A DNA stretch of 64,000 nucleotides from positions 838,501 through 902,500 of the forward strand of contig JAYJMM010000109.1 in assembly GCA_037349105.1 (NCBI GenBank). The letters are read 5' to 3'. A program made the position numbers and the translations under genes. Of the stretch, positions 19,800 to 31,083 are shown piece after piece; the first letter of the stretch is position 1, and each line of letters begins with the position of its first letter. The DNA is from Limnomonas spitsbergensis. Taxonomy: Eukaryota > Chlorophyta > Chlorophyceae > Chlamydomonadales. The notes beneath the pieces are model-generated. The model had not been told where the DNA came from, ran no database searches, and saw nothing but the letters and a program-made list of their open reading frames with translations.

Positions 19800-20385
19800 G
19801 AGTAACAGTGAATGCGGATGGGGGATGGGGGATGGGGACCGTGCGGGCAGATGGGGGTAATAGTGCATACAGGTGGGGGCATGTGCAGAATGCGGATGCG
19901 AAAGGCGGTTGGGGATGGGGGCTGTGCGGGCAGATGGGGGTAATAGTGCATACAGGTGGGGGCATGAGCAGAATGCGGATGCGAAAGGCGGTTGGGGATG
20001 GGGGGCTGTGCGGGCAGGTGGGGGTAACAGTGCATACAGGTGGGGACATGTGCAGAATGCGGATGCGAAAGGCGGTTGGGGATGGGGGGCTGTGCGGGCA
20101 GGTGGGGGTAATAGTGCATACAGGTGGGGACATGTGCAGAATGCGGATGCGAAAGGCGGATGGGGATGGGGGGCTGTGCGGGCAGGTGGGGGTAACAGTG
20201 CATACAGGTGGGGACATGTGCAGAATGCGGATGCGAAAGGCGGATGGGGATGGGGGGCTGTGCGGGCAGGTGGGGGTAATAGTGCATACAGGTGGGGACA
20301 TGTGCAGAATGCGGATGCGAAAGGCGGATGGGGATGGGGGGCTGTGCGGGCAGGTGGGGGTAACAGTGCATACAGGTAGGGGCCT
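19800..20385 (+). repeat. 84-bp minisatellite, about seven copies
   Basis: The unit carries AATGCGGATGCGAAAGGCGG, GGGGCTGTGCGGGCAG and CAGTGCATACAGGTGGGG; copies step by 84 bp (19888, 19972, 20056...). Since 84 is a multiple of three, long artificial ORFs appear on both strands. Degenerate related words reach back to about 19500. Confidence 0.85.
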
Positions 20386-20524
20386 GTGCATACAGGCTGT
20401 ACCTATGGGTGGGTAACAGAGGATACAGATGGGGACAAGGGGTCCGTGCGGGCGTGCGGAAAATGTGCATGGTGGTGTGGACTGAGTGAGCTCACGGGTA
20501 GGGGATGGCTTATGCGGTTGGCGG

Positions 20525-21820
20525 CTATGTGTGCAAGCCTTGACTGTTGTTGTACGGTAGTACGGATGAGATTGAGAAGATAAGTACGCCGTCCTTTTGT
20601 ACCAGCCGTGCTAACCGCACCGTGCCGTTACCGTAAGTTGGTGCGCACACAAGCACACGCTCTATGGCTGGTGAGCTTACAGCATGCAGGAACCAGACAG
20701 GATGCAGGCAGGCAGCATGCAGGAACCATGCACAGTATGTGGCCGCAGACATGTGCTCGGTGGTGGGGTCCCTGGGGTCCCCTCTGCCAGTTGCCTCGAG
20801 CTGTGCCTGCTTGTAGGCTGCGTCCACTAGCTGAAGAACCTCCGGGACGAGGAACGGCTGCAGGTCAAGGACTGCCTGGCAAAGTTTGGGGACAACTGCT
20901 CCCCGCTTCATCTCCTCCAGTGCCCCCATCAGCACCGTGCACGCCCACCCTCCTACCTACATCTACCCATGCTTTACATTACGGATACATGGTCGGGTGT
21001 CATTGAGTATTTCTTTAAGAGGTAGGCACCCTCTTTTGTTCTGTCGAACCGCAAGCTGCAGGTCGGCCGCCATGGCTGCCGCCATGAGTGGGCTGTCTCG
21101 CTGTGTTGCCGTTGCCACCGCTGCGTTGTAAAAATGGAGCACGAGCTGCCACCGGGCTTGATGTAGCGGCTGGATTTGCAGCTCCCGTATGACCCCCAGT
21201 TGACAGCAGATGCAGGAAGCCCGGCGCCTGACACAGGTGCTGAAGTAGGCTGGACAGGCTTTATGCCTCGTAGGCAGTGCTGCGGTCGAAGGTGACCGGT
21301 GGACCACACCACATCCCTGTAGTTTGCCATAGACGTTGCATGGACAGTCGCTAGCCGGATACATGTGGGCAGATGCTGCTGCAGACGCACCCTGGTGGCC
21401 ATGCGGCACACACGGTGCAGCGCGGCAGCCAAAGGCACCTCTTTAGTCTATGGCCTTCCTCATGCGGCCGCTTTCGTGCTGAATGATGCCTATGAACTTG
21501 GACAGGCTTCATCACTGTCCTATCTGGGCCGTACATGCAGACATGGGCTCGCTGTTGGCGCTGCGCTGCTAAGCGGCTGCCAAATTCCAAGATCTCTGTC
21601 TTGCTGACATCGACCTGAAGCTATTTATCCGCTGCAAAGGCATGACGGGCATCTAGTATGCATCGCCCCGCCTACAGCACAACACCCTCCGCATGGCACA
21701 TGGCTGCGATCATGCCCGGCAGGTCGCTAGGGTAGAGGCTGAAGAGTAGAGGGATCATTGGGCAGCCTTGCTTGATGCCTCGGGTGCACGGCACAGGGCC
21801 GGTGCGTTTAAGGCCATCTG
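20525..21820 (-). mobile_element. LINE copy A with degraded reverse transcriptase
   Basis: Reading 5' to 3' on the minus strand, the copy begins within the reverse transcriptase: GIKQGCPMIPLLFSLYPSDL near 21785-21725 (the GxxQGxPLSP motif). After a stop comes LQVDVSKTEILEFGSRL near 21610-21560. The YADD-bearing segment between these is missing, so the enzyme is dead. 21400-20970 holds LATVHATSMANYRDVVW, LVLHFYNAAVATATQRDS and AAAMAADLQLAVRQNK. 20935-20600 holds PKLCQAVLDLQPFLVPEV and LVDAAYKQAQLEATGRGDP. Multiple frameshifts and stops are present. Confidence 0.75.
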
Positions 21821-21821
21821 T

Positions 21822-22274
21822 CAATGACGTTACACCTCTGGGCCCTGCTCAAATAAGCCTCAGCCGCGTGGGCGCCTAACTAAAGAGTGGGGAGGAAAGA
21901 TGGAAAGAAACACAGAAGGGGGCATGACAAAAGAAAGGGGTTAAGTGGGGGGGGAAAGGGAAAAGACAAAACAAAAGGCTGGAAAACACAAATACAAAGG
22001 AAGTTCCAACCTCTGAAAATATGTAAGCCTAAACGATATCTACCACAAAGGCCAGGGCATCCCACCCAAGCCTGCTCTGGTGTAACTTTAAAAACTTAGT
22101 TCTAGCACCGTTCGGAGGACCTGCCCATCCCCGCTCTTTAAGTTGATCATGCACGCTGGGGCATTGAAAACAAGCATGCAGCGCGTCCTCCCAGCCTGAC
22201 ACAGGCCTGCCATGTGAAGGTGCTGAGACAGATGCTGCCATAGCTGCCTCTGCGGCACGCTGTCATAGGCCTTG
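21822..22274 (-). mobile_element. LINE copy B, 5'-truncated, internally deleted
   Basis: The copy starts at the reverse-transcriptase motif KAYDSVPQRQLWQHLSQHL (about 22262-22210). It jumps into the C-terminal region (LKERGWAGPPNGARTKFL) and ends with a purine-rich UTR and the conserved tail (21822-21880: GGCGCCCACGCGGC...CAGAGGTGTAACGTCATTGAC on the minus strand). Its 5' end directly abuts the tail of copy D. Confidence 0.65.
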
Positions 22275-22520
22275 GTTGATGACATTACACCTCTGGGCCA
22301 TGCTGAAATGAAGCTTGGCCACGTCGGCAAACAAAAAGACAGCTAGGAAAGTCATGGGAGAAAGCAAAAGAGGAAATAAGGGATAGCAAGTTCACCCACC
22401 AAACAAAAAGAACACAAAGGTCGGACAAACCATATCCCCTGCCCCTGGCCTGAGGGGACTAGCCTTCAAAAAGCTTCACTAAAAGAACAATATCCTGGGC
22501 CTCCCACCCCTGCCTGCGGG
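22275..22520 (-). mobile_element. LINE copy D, 3' UTR and tail only
   Basis: On the minus strand a short remnant of the C-terminal region (about 22520-22440) is followed by a purine-rich UTR and a tail reading CCCAGAGGTGTAATGTCATC at 22300-22280. Confidence 0.5.
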
Positions 22521-22539
22521 CTCTCCGACGTCCTGTCTG

Positions 22540-23290
22540 CTTGGAAGGAAAAGCAAAGGAAGCAAAGGCTAGGAGAAAGACAGAGAGGCGCACAATGGGC
22601 GAAGACAACACCCCACCAGAAAACGGAAAGGCAGACGGAAGGATCCCTGCCTCTGAAAGCAAGAGAGAGACGAAAAGGGAAAGAGCCAGCCCCCCGGGAG
22701 GCAAAAAAAAAAAAAAGCAGACTAGCCCGCAACAAAGTCTACCACATCTCCAGCAAAAGCCGGAGCCTCCCACCCATGCCTGCCTTGGTAGAGCTGCTGA
22801 ATATCCGTGGCGCCCTCCAGGGGGCCTGCCCAACCTCTCGCCCTCAGCCTCTAATTTACGCTAGGGAAATTGAAAGCACACATGCATCGCATCCTCCACA
22901 TGTTGGCCGTGTCCCTCAGCCCAACACCGTTGGCAGTAGCGTGTGTCACGCTGCTGATCGCTGCGCCGTCCTCTATTATCAGCTGTGCTAGCCGCTCCGA
23001 GTCACAGCATTAAGTTAGTGCACACACGAGCGCACGCCCTTTTGCTATTGCGGTTCCTGGCTTGCGCCAGCAAGCGCCTGCTGTAGGCTGAAACCAGGCG
23101 TGTTAGGCTGCCGCAGACCTGTGTTTGGTGGCGGGGTCCCTAGGATCTTCCCGCCGACGACCTCCATCTGCGCCCGTTCATAGGCAGCGTCCACTAGCGC
23201 TAGCACCTTTGCGACGGGGAGAAGCTGTAGGTCAGCCACTGCTTGACGCACTTTGGGGGCGGCGGCCTTGGTGACGTCCATGATGGCCAC
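22540..23290 (-). mobile_element. LINE copy C, ORF fragment and 3' UTR
   Basis: 23290-23045 encodes PKVRQAVADLQLLPVAKV and LVDAAYERAQMEVVGG, the same block as copy A. 22990-22740 is a degraded C-terminal cysteine region. 22740-22540 is the purine-rich UTR, including an A13 run on the plus strand near 22706. Confidence 0.6.
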
Positions 23291-23414
23291 ATGCAGCTTG
23301 CCACGGCCTCCAGCGCTACCAGAGAGGAGCTGAGAAGCTTGTCAGGAAGAACTCGACAAAGCGACAACGCACAATTACATCATAATACTCCTCTTCTACT
23401 CCTGCTACTCCCTA

Positions 23415-24163
23415 AGCTCTAGCTCCTGCTGCTGCTGCTGCTCCTGCTGCTGTCGAGCATGCGGCTGTAGCTGAGCCTCTCGCTCTTGCAGCAGCTGCTG
23501 GTCTTGCTGCTGAGGCTACACCTGAGAGCCCGCAGCAGCAGCTCCTATCTCCGGATGTAGCAACCGAAGTAACTCCCGATGTTGTGGTGTTGCAACAGCT
23601 TTCCATGGCAATTCTGGGAGACAGTGTGGGCCGTGCTGACCTCATGGTTCTGTTCAGAGCTAGCGGTTATGAGGAGCCCTTCATCTCAGCCATGTTCAAT
23701 ACCGTGGACAAGCAGAATGTGCCGGTGACCTACCGGCTGCTCGATGGCCTCCGGCAGCTCAAGCTGGATGAGGAGTTTGCCACTCAGCACCCCACTAGGG
23801 TGCCCTCCAGCGCGCCCGCCTTCTCGGTACAGCCATGTATGGGCTGCTGATGCCAATCACCGGAGTGGAGTGCTCTATCAGCGAACTGTTGGTGCTCGTC
23901 AGCAAGTCAGCGCACATGCTCTTCGTTATGTTCAGAGCTCCTGGAGGCAGCACCAAGTTCATACCTACAGTCATGTACCATGATATCCAAGCCTGGGTAA
24001 AGACAGTGTTCTGGAACGTCATCAAGATTCAGCTCAGCGGGTGGAGCAGAATTATCACCTCCAAGCAGCACATCAGCACGCTCAAGTTAGATGCTAGTTT
24101 GATGCCACTCATGCGCGAGTCCTCTCGTTTCTGGAGCCTTGTGGTCTCTAGCGAGGATAGGTA
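23415..24163 (+). pseudogene. Transposase-like protein remnant, frameshifted
   Basis: An open frame with an Ala-rich lead (AVEHAAVAEPLALAAAAGL) runs into VVLQQLSMAILGDSVGRADL, FRASGYEEPFISAMFNTVDK and LLDGLRQLKLDEEFATQHP, then stops at about 23850. In the next frame, 23835-24163 continues as MYGLLMPITGVECSISELLV, KSAHMLFVMFRAPGGSTKF, IPTVMYHDIQAWVKTVFWNV. A one-base change near 23835 explains the break. The segment 'F(I/L)P...Y.DIQ..VK..F..V.K' resembles a block I recall from transposase-like proteins of large fungal and algal DNA elements. That link is from memory and unverified. Confidence 0.5.
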
Positions 24164-24169
24164 GCTGGC

Positions 24170-25450
24170 AGATGGTAGCTAGAGCAGTGTTATATATTCT
24201 TTTGTTTCACCGCTGGACATTTTTGAACTATCTACATTTATCGACACCATCAGAAGCGCACTGATAAGCTGATTGAAATTCCGTTTATAAGATTTTCCGG
24301 TACCCCAGCAGACCTTGCATAATCATTAACTCCTTTCTGCTTGGGGCCCCTCCTTTAGGGTAAGTATTGACCCCGCTCCCATACTTATATTCTGACTTTT
24401 GACTAAGAAATTAAGGTATTACTAGGTTCCGGAGGCGGGGGGGGGGGTAGTCAGGGGTCGTTTGATATTTTTATTAGGATGGGGTGTTTGGCTTTCTTTT
24501 TGCCCCCCCCCTCGAACTAGACAGGCACTAAAACACACAGAGAAAACGGGTGAAGATTTAAACAAAAACAGAAGACAGAAGCAGAGGCAGGGGGGTAACA
24601 GACAGTCAACCGAAAACAGAACAAGAAGCCCAGGGCGGGGAAAGTGTGAAACAAACAACTAGGGACGACGAGGCCATGCAGAGAGTTAATATGGTATGGT
24701 GTTCAAGGACATGGGCCCCCACCAGTACTTCATCCTCAAGAGACACTGCATGCACATCTCATGCAAAATACGATGGCAACTCTACCGGTTTGATGCAGAC
24801 CATTGTAGCGATCCCAGTTGGGTACAGACGCTGCTACTTTGATTGATGGCTTAGTGCCGCACGGCATGCCCATTTAGGCATGCCTGGACGGGCTGATATC
24901 CCTTGGGAGTTGGGATGGATGTGCCACACAGATTCACGCGAGGTTGGGGCGTGTATCATTATAAAAGCTTTCCTAGCGTTCTCATAACGCTACAACCATA
25001 CACGTCAGCTATACACCGACGACGCCGGCCAATCCCCATGCATCGACCCAATCTGGCCCACGGAAATCCGCACTAGAATTGCCGTCTCCACAACTATGCA
25101 GGCACGGCACCAGCTCACAGCTCGTGCCCTGCTCACCTTCGCAAAAGCTCGTCGTGGGCGATGCATTCATTCGTTGGCGTAGGTGCGCCCGTCGTGCCCG
25201 AAACCCTGATCACCACGGTGCACCGTAGCCTGGAACTTATTCAAACGGAAAGGTGCGGTGGATTTGAAACTCCAAATCGATCTTGCTTTGCTTTGCAGCA
25301 TCGGCGCGCCATGGTGTGTACACCGCGGGTATGGATCAGTGGTATGGATCGGTGGTATGGATGGCGCGCTGATGTTGAAAACACGGATGCTGAAATCTGA
25401 AGCAAGTCCACCGAGGCTACTTTACGTTAGTTTGCAGCATAGGCTCGCCT
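24170..25450. other. Intergenic, no gene recognised
   Basis: Includes a G-run with flanking purine-rich sequence (24425-24660) like the LINE 3' UTRs. A repeated GTATGGATCGGTG word occurs near 25330-25355. No coding frame is supported. Confidence 0.4.
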
Positions 25451-25455
25451 AACCA

Positions 25456-25463
25456 TATAAATA
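25456..25463 (+). promoter_or_regulatory. TATA box of the F-box/ankyrin gene
   Basis: TATAAATA lies 74 bp upstream of the ATG at 25537, a normal spacing for a start about 30 bp downstream with a short leader. Confidence 0.45.
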
Positions 25464-25536
25464 CTGGAATACGTGATTTGATTGCGAGGTAAACACAAGT
25501 ACTAGTATTCTATTTCACGCCTCCCCAACCGATATT

Positions 25537-27032
25537 ATGGACGCCCAGATGGCGCATCTTAAGGACACTCTTGTCACAACTTGCACCCACGGCCTGGGCG
25601 AAACTTGCATCCAGGATCTTGACCAGTCTGTCCTCGGCCATATTCTTAGCAGCGCGGGTGCGTGGAAGCTAGACGGTATCCGCCCATGGCGCCCTGGCTT
25701 CCGCGGCCGCTGGATCGCGCCTTGGAGTGTGTGCAGGCAGTGGCGGGATTGCTTGTGGTCCTGCCCCAGCCTAGTGGCCAGCCTGCTGCTGGAGGTTCAC
25801 GATGACCCAGGTGATGCTATTATTAGGGCTGTGCATAACACCAGCAAGACAGGGAACCAGCAGGGGGCACTGGTCAGGGCAATACAGCTTTCAAAGCAAA
25901 CCAGCAGAGAATACGGCCAGCAGCAAGAGAAGGCAATCAAGGCACTGGTGGTAACTGCTGGTAAAGGACAGGAGAGGGTGGTGCAGTTGTTGCTGAGCCG
26001 GCCACAGGATGCGCCCCGTGCTGATTGCCAGTTTGGGAGGGCGCTTATTGAAGCTGCAGAGGAAGGGCATAAGGCGGTAGTGCATGCGACTGTTGCTGAA
26101 ATGGCCCGAGCATGCGCCATGCGCTGATTGCCGAAACGGGCTGGCGCTGATTCGAGCTGCAAAGAAAGGGCATGAAGCCATGGTGCGCATGTTGCTGGGA
26201 TGGCCCGAACATTCGCCCCACGCCGATTGCCAGGATGGGAAGGCGCTGTTTCGTGCTGCAGAGGCAGGGCATGAGGCAATAGTGCGAATGTTGCTCGAAT
26301 GGCCTCAGCATGCGCCCCTCGCTCACTGCCAGGATGGGGAGGCGCTGGTTCAAGCTGCGGGCGGAGGGCATGAGGCAATAGTGCAACTGTTGCTAGATTG
26401 GCCTCAGCATGCGCCCCACGCTGACTGCCAGGATGGGGAGGCGCTGATTCAAGCTGCGGGCGGAGGACATGAGGCCGTGGTGTGACTGTTGTTGGGATGG
26501 CCTCAGCATGCGCCCCACGCTGATTGCCAGGATGGCATGGCGCTGTTCCGAGCTGCAGATTTAGGGCATGAGGCGATCGTTCAATTGTTGCTGGGTTGGT
26601 CCCAACATCCACCCTGCGCCGATTGCCAAGATGGGAGGGCGCTAATTCGAGCTGCATGCAGAGGGCGTGAGGCTGTGGTACGGTTGTTGCTGGAATGGCC
26701 ACAGGATGCTGCCCATGCTGACTGCCAGTACGGAGCTGCCCTGTTGGGATCTGCTGCTCGTGGCCAAGAATCGATGGTGCAGCTACTGCTGGGATGGGCC
26801 GAGCATGCGCCCCGTGCTGATAGCCAAGACGGTGAGGCGCTAGTACGAGCTGCGGTCGGAGGGCATGAGGCAGTGGTGCAGCTGTTGCTGGAATAGCCCC
26901 AACATGCGCCTCGTGCTGATTGCCAGAACTGGACAGCTCTGACAAGAGCTGCTGGCAGAGGGCATGAGGCGATTGTGCAGTTGTTATTGGGATGGCCGCA
27001 TAGTGTGCCCCATGCTGATTGTTGGGATGTGT
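25537..27032 (+). pseudogene. F-box-like / ankyrin-repeat protein, broken
   Basis: The N-terminus (about residues 25-90) has an F-box-like pattern: LDQSVLGHILSSAGAWKLDG ... WSVCRQWRDCLWSCPSLVAS. From about residue 145 come roughly ten ankyrin repeats of about 33 residues with the signature HADCQDGEALIQAAGGGHEA-V-LLL-WPQHAP. A one-base shift near 26090 moves the frame (the first frame ends after CAMR), and in-frame stops follow at 26483-26485 (TGA) and 26894-26896 (TAG). Repeats nevertheless stay clearly readable to the TAA near 27032, so decay is recent. Family role would be substrate recognition for an SCF ubiquitin ligase. Splicing is unlikely to rescue it, since each break lies inside a repeat without GT/AG borders. 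Confidence 0.7.
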
Positions 27033-27119
27033 AAGCGCTGATTTGAGCAGCAGACGACGAAGGGCTTCGTTTCTGAAAGCATTTTGTGTACGACGGTAAC
27101 ACTTCTATGGTGAGCACTT

Positions 27120-27205
27120 TTCTTTGGTAGTCATTTGGTAAGCACAACCCTGTTTAGGGTTTGGTAAGCACAACCTTGTTTAGGGTTTGTTAAGGACAAC
27201 CCATT
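27120..27205 (+). repeat. About 30-bp tandem repeat with TTTAGGG words
   Basis: Three copies of TTTGGTAAGCACAACC-TGTTTAGGG lie just after the ankyrin pseudogene. Confidence 0.55.
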
Positions 27206-27514
27206 TTTATCCTAACGAACGGTCAGAACCCTCATCCAAGACTCAGGGAGGCATGGCTGGTATTATTGAGGGCCTTGGCTATATTGCCATGACGCAAGCG
27301 TTCATGCATGCACCAGTATACCACATATGTCAATATGTTCACGCCCTTCACTTCCTTGGACACACTGGGTGGGCTACATGTTGTTTTTGTGTACATATTC
27401 TCTCTAGTGGAACTCAGGTGTCGGCCTTGGTCTTCTTTGCCTTCCCGGCCTCTCCTTTTGTTCCTTTCCCCCCCTCTTCCTTTTAGTCTCTTCTTTTCTC
27501 CCTCCTGAACAGTT

Positions 27515-27580
27515 GGGCGCCCACGCGGCCGAGCTTTGAGCGGGCCCAGAGGTGTAACGTTATTGACATGTTCTTATTCA
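27515..27580 (+). mobile_element. Solo LINE 3' tail (plus strand)
   Basis: Contains GGGCGCCCACGCGGCCGAGC, then GAGCGGGCCCAGAGGTGTAACGT and ATTGACATG. This is the conserved tail seen at the end of LINE copies at 21.8 and 29.3 kb. An upstream T/C-rich strip (27430-27510) is the matching 3' UTR. Confidence 0.6.
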
Positions 27581-27859
27581 GTCTAGCAGCTTGTTGAGCC
27601 TGCTGAGTGAGTCAGGCCATTGTCCATTCTGTATGGTTTTCCTTTATGCTACATGTTTTTATCTCTGCTCTTCCGGTTTCCATTTTTTGTCTTCTTTGTG
27701 CTAGCAACGGATTCGATATATTCACACTGTAAAAGCATCCTATGGCGTGCATTTGATGCCGCAATAGCACTTACGAAAAGGTGAGGATTGTTTTCCTCAT
27801 TTTTTTCCTTTCTCTCTCATTTCCACTCATGCCTCAATTTTTCTTATCCCAATTTGACT

Positions 27860-27920
27860 TCTGGGCCGAGACTTTTTGAGCAAGGGCACAGGGCCCAGAG
27901 GTGTAACGTCATTGATGACT
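27860..27920 (+). mobile_element. Second solo LINE 3' tail (plus strand)
   Basis: GGGCCGAGACTTTTTGAGCA, then GGGCCCAGAGGTGTAACGTC and ATTGATGACT. It is preceded by T-rich UTR-like sequence with no recognisable ORF. Confidence 0.55.
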
Positions 27921-28344
27921 TGCGACAAGGACAAGAATATAACATCCTAGGTCCAAGATAATATGTCAGAACATACATATAAAAAGAAACATAAGGCATA
28001 CAATGATATTGAACATGACAGTGTCGGCATGGATTCCTGGAATCCTGGATTGTGTGGGAATGGTGCTCGTAAACTGGGACGAACACGCAATGGACTCGAA
28101 GTGCAAGCACAAAGCCAGGGACCCTCCTGAGCAAGCAACCAGCATACAGCCACATAGAGAAGACTGATGATGCTTATTGAGAGCTGCCATTCTCCGAAAT
28201 CCTGGCACACTCAGACTAGGTAGGATGTGGAGGATGTGCAGTATTGTTCTGATCCACAGAATCCAGTGAGGCATCTTTGGCTGCCATGCCGCAACGAGGC
28301 CGTTGCATGACCGCTTATGAAGGTGCGTCGTAGGCAACATTTTC

Positions 28345-28640
28345 CTTACATGCATCTGGCTATCCTAGTGCCCGCCTGTGTAGCGCATGCGGCCAACTAC
28401 GGAGATGAAGTGTGGGCCACCGGCCGCGGCACTGCCTCAATAACACAACGTAGTCCAGACTGTTTCAGCACCTGCGCTAGACTGCGGGGCTACCTGCATC
28501 TGCCACCAGCTGGAGGGTCATGAGCTACTTATACATCAAGCCGTTACAACGAGCCTGTTGGCAGCACTTGCTCCGCTTCTAAAAGGGGGCGATGGCACCA
28601 GCAAGACAACAAGACTGCCTTTTCCTGGCTATAGCCGTGG
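28345..28640 (+). mobile_element. LINE ORF fragment (plus strand)
   Basis: Encodes a degraded version of the LATVHATSMANYRDVVW to GGSSCSIF segment of LINE copy A, here as HAANYGDEVWATGRG then CFSTCARLRGYLHLPPAGG. The opposite orientation to the neighbouring copies shows an independent insertion. Confidence 0.5.
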
Positions 28641-28924
28641 TATCCTACAGAAGATAAGCGCCAATCACAAAACATGGCGTGGGTGCAAAGGAGTTAACTT
28701 GATCCCTGCCTACTAAGTTAGGGAGATAACAGAACATTTTTCAACAGTGTTAGTTGAAATGAAATTCCCTTTAAAATCCAACCAGCCCACGGCCGTAGGT
28801 ATCCTATTTATTCCACCAACGTTAATACTTCCACCTCCCGGAGTCCTGGCCATGCCCGCCCCGGGCTTTTGCTGCTCAACTCCCTTGCACCCAGGGTTAA
28901 TGGTTACCGGTACACACGTTGCGG

Positions 28925-29100
28925 GAGGGAGACATGTGTTCGGTGCCGGCAGGGTCCCTAGGGCGGTAGGGCCCCCTGGCCGCTGGCGGTGTCTGCCTGC
29001 TTGAATGCTGCATCCATCCACGCTTGCATCTCTGTGACGTGTGGCGGCTGTTGGTCAGTCGTTGCTTACTTGCTTGACGAAGTTAAGTTACGGCTGCTCC
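28925..29100 (-). mobile_element. LINE ORF fragment
   Basis: The minus strand matches the LVDAAY...GRGDP / TEH block of the family, with TGTTCGGTGCCGG on the plus strand corresponding to TGCTCGGTGGCGG elsewhere. Heavily diverged. Confidence 0.4.
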
Positions 29101-29262
29101 CCATTTCTCGACCCCCAATGCACCCAGCCACCCAGCAATTAATTGCACTCGCGCGGTGCACATTGCTTCCGGTGCTGTGCCTGAAGCCTCGAACGCGAGC
29201 AAGAAGATGCGACCATACGGGGGTCTGTTTTTTCGCTTGCTGTCCTAGTCGTTAAGTCAATG

Positions 29263-29720
29263 ACATAAAACCTCTGTCCTCTGGGCCCTGCTCAAAAGGG
29301 CTCGGCCGCGTGGGCGCTTAACTGTTCCGTTGGGAGAAAAGAAAAGGAACTTAAGGTAAGAGGGAAAGAAGGAGAAGAACACAAAGGAGAAAGAAATACC
29401 CCCCCAAAAAGGAAAAGACGAAGTATCCCTGCCCCTTGCTCTCAAGCCTATTCCCCAAGATGGCAAAGAAAAGCAACAAACTAGGCCTCAACAATGCCTA
29501 CCACGTCCTCAATAAAACTCAGAGCCTCCCACCCAAGCCGGCCCTGGTACAACTGTTGAAATTCTGTGGCTCCCTCCAGGAGGCCTGTCCAACGTCTCTC
29601 CCTAAGCCTCTCCTTCACGTTAGGGCACTGGAAGCGGAAATGCAGCGCCGGCATCCTGTCAGCTGTGCTAACCGCACTGAGCCGCAACTTAAGTTCGTGC
29701 GCACACGAGTGCACGCCCTA
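29263..29720 (-). mobile_element. LINE 3' end with conserved tail
   Basis: 29714-29481 encodes ELKLRLSAVSTADRMPALHF and QCPNVKERLRERRW, then EGATEFQQLYQGRLGWEALS, the C-terminal cysteine region. A purine-rich UTR follows, and the tail at 29325-29263 (minus: AAGCGCCCACGCGGCCGAGC ... GGGCCCAGAGGACAGAGG) ends at a TCATTGACTTAACG border. Confidence 0.65.
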
Positions 29721-29954
29721 TTGTTGGTGCGTGTAACAGAGCTGGCAGCTAGGCTGCCATGCTTCGACGCGTTTCCATACTTGTGTTTGACTGCTCTCTG
29801 AAACCGATAGCTGATTGTTTATACGCCGCCAAGCGTCCATGACTGTTTCTGCAGGCCACGTATTTATGGCCTGCCTGTTTGAACTGGCGTACGTTACCGG
29901 TATGTTCCTATTTAGTCTTGACTTCTGCAGACTCTCATGATCTTTATGCTACTG

Positions 29955-30445
29955 TGATCACAGTCTGACTGAGCCTTGCAACCAGTGACCTGCGCTGCTA
30001 CGTTGATGTAGCATGTAATCGCCGACCGCTTCCCCGCTTGCCGTCTCCTTTAATCTCTCAGTCTCAAGTAATGTGTCCCATGCATCGGGAATGACACATG
30101 ACCGGGCTGTGCGGCTCCTACCTTGCGCCAACACGCCGCCCGCCGTAGACTGGAACCAAGCCCGGTAGGCGGTCGCAGACCTGTGCTCGGTGGCGGGGTC
30201 CTTGGGGTCTCCTCTGCCAGTCGCCCGAAGCTGCACCTGCTGGTAGGCTGCGTCCATTAGGTATAGCACCTCTGGGACGGGGAGCGGCTGCATGTCAGAG
30301 ACTGCCTCACACAGTTTGGGGGCAGCTGCTCCACGTTCCAACTCATTCAACGCCTCCATCAGCTCACCGCGCCATGTGCACTCTCCGCTCCAGTGTTCTG
30401 TCGGAGCGCGAGCTGCATGTCGGCCGCCATGCCTGCTGCCATGAG
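29955..30445 (-). mobile_element. LINE ORF fragment
   Basis: 30359-30130 encodes EALNELERGAAAPKLCEAVS, PLPVPEVLYLMDAAYQQVQL and RATGRGDPKDPATEH. Upstream (30440-30400) is the AAAMAADMQLALR-like block. The part downstream of 30130 is not shared with the other copies, so the copy is rearranged. Confidence 0.6.
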
Positions 30446-30449
30446 TGGG

Positions 30450-31080
30450 CTGTTAAAACAAGTGCCTGAGCCAGTTTGCGGGTTCCTGCTGTCTCATGCA
30501 CCAAATGTGATGAGTGCTCCACTGGACTGCAAAATATCCACATTTTGTATCATGCATTTCAAGATCAAGGGCTCCATGTGCCTCCAATGCTTTTCTCACT
30601 GATGCTCGTAGACAGATGTCCCGGCATAAAGCAGTCCACCTTACCTCCCTCCCCATACACAGTTATAACAGTTGGCCCGGGGGGTGGAAGGGTGGTGGTA
30701 TTCTGATGTCACCTACGTGGGAGAGCCTGGAGGACAGGCAGTGAGGCCTCCAGGGTAAATTGGTGCGCTGATGCGACATGTCGAAGCTAGCCGGCCGTCA
30801 ACGTCTTTTGACCCAGAGGTGTTATGTCATGGCCCATTTCTGCATGAGGAATACGATGCAGATCTCATGCGAACTCGTCCCGGCTTCAATCACCTGAATT
30901 GATTGATGTGTGTAGGTCCTTTCGCTCTGGCTGACGGGTTCAGTTGGTTCCGTTTTCAGCGTCGTCAGACCGTTCGTTGCTGACGTTTCGTACGACGTGG
31001 GACGATAAGCCTGCACGTCAGCGTCAGCAGCTTCACAGATATTATTTGCTACCAGGGCTTTCATTTTTTCGAAACCTTCT
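30450..31080. other. No gene recognised
   Basis: Short ORFs only. A tail-like CCCAGAGGTGTTATGTCATG at 30813-30832 may be one more LINE 3' end relic. Confidence 0.35.
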
Positions 31081-31083
31081 CAC

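Noticed and set aside
19613..20470. 285-codon and smaller ORFs on both strands
   Set aside because: They arise from the 84-bp tandem repeat (28 codons per unit) and show only repeat-driven composition.
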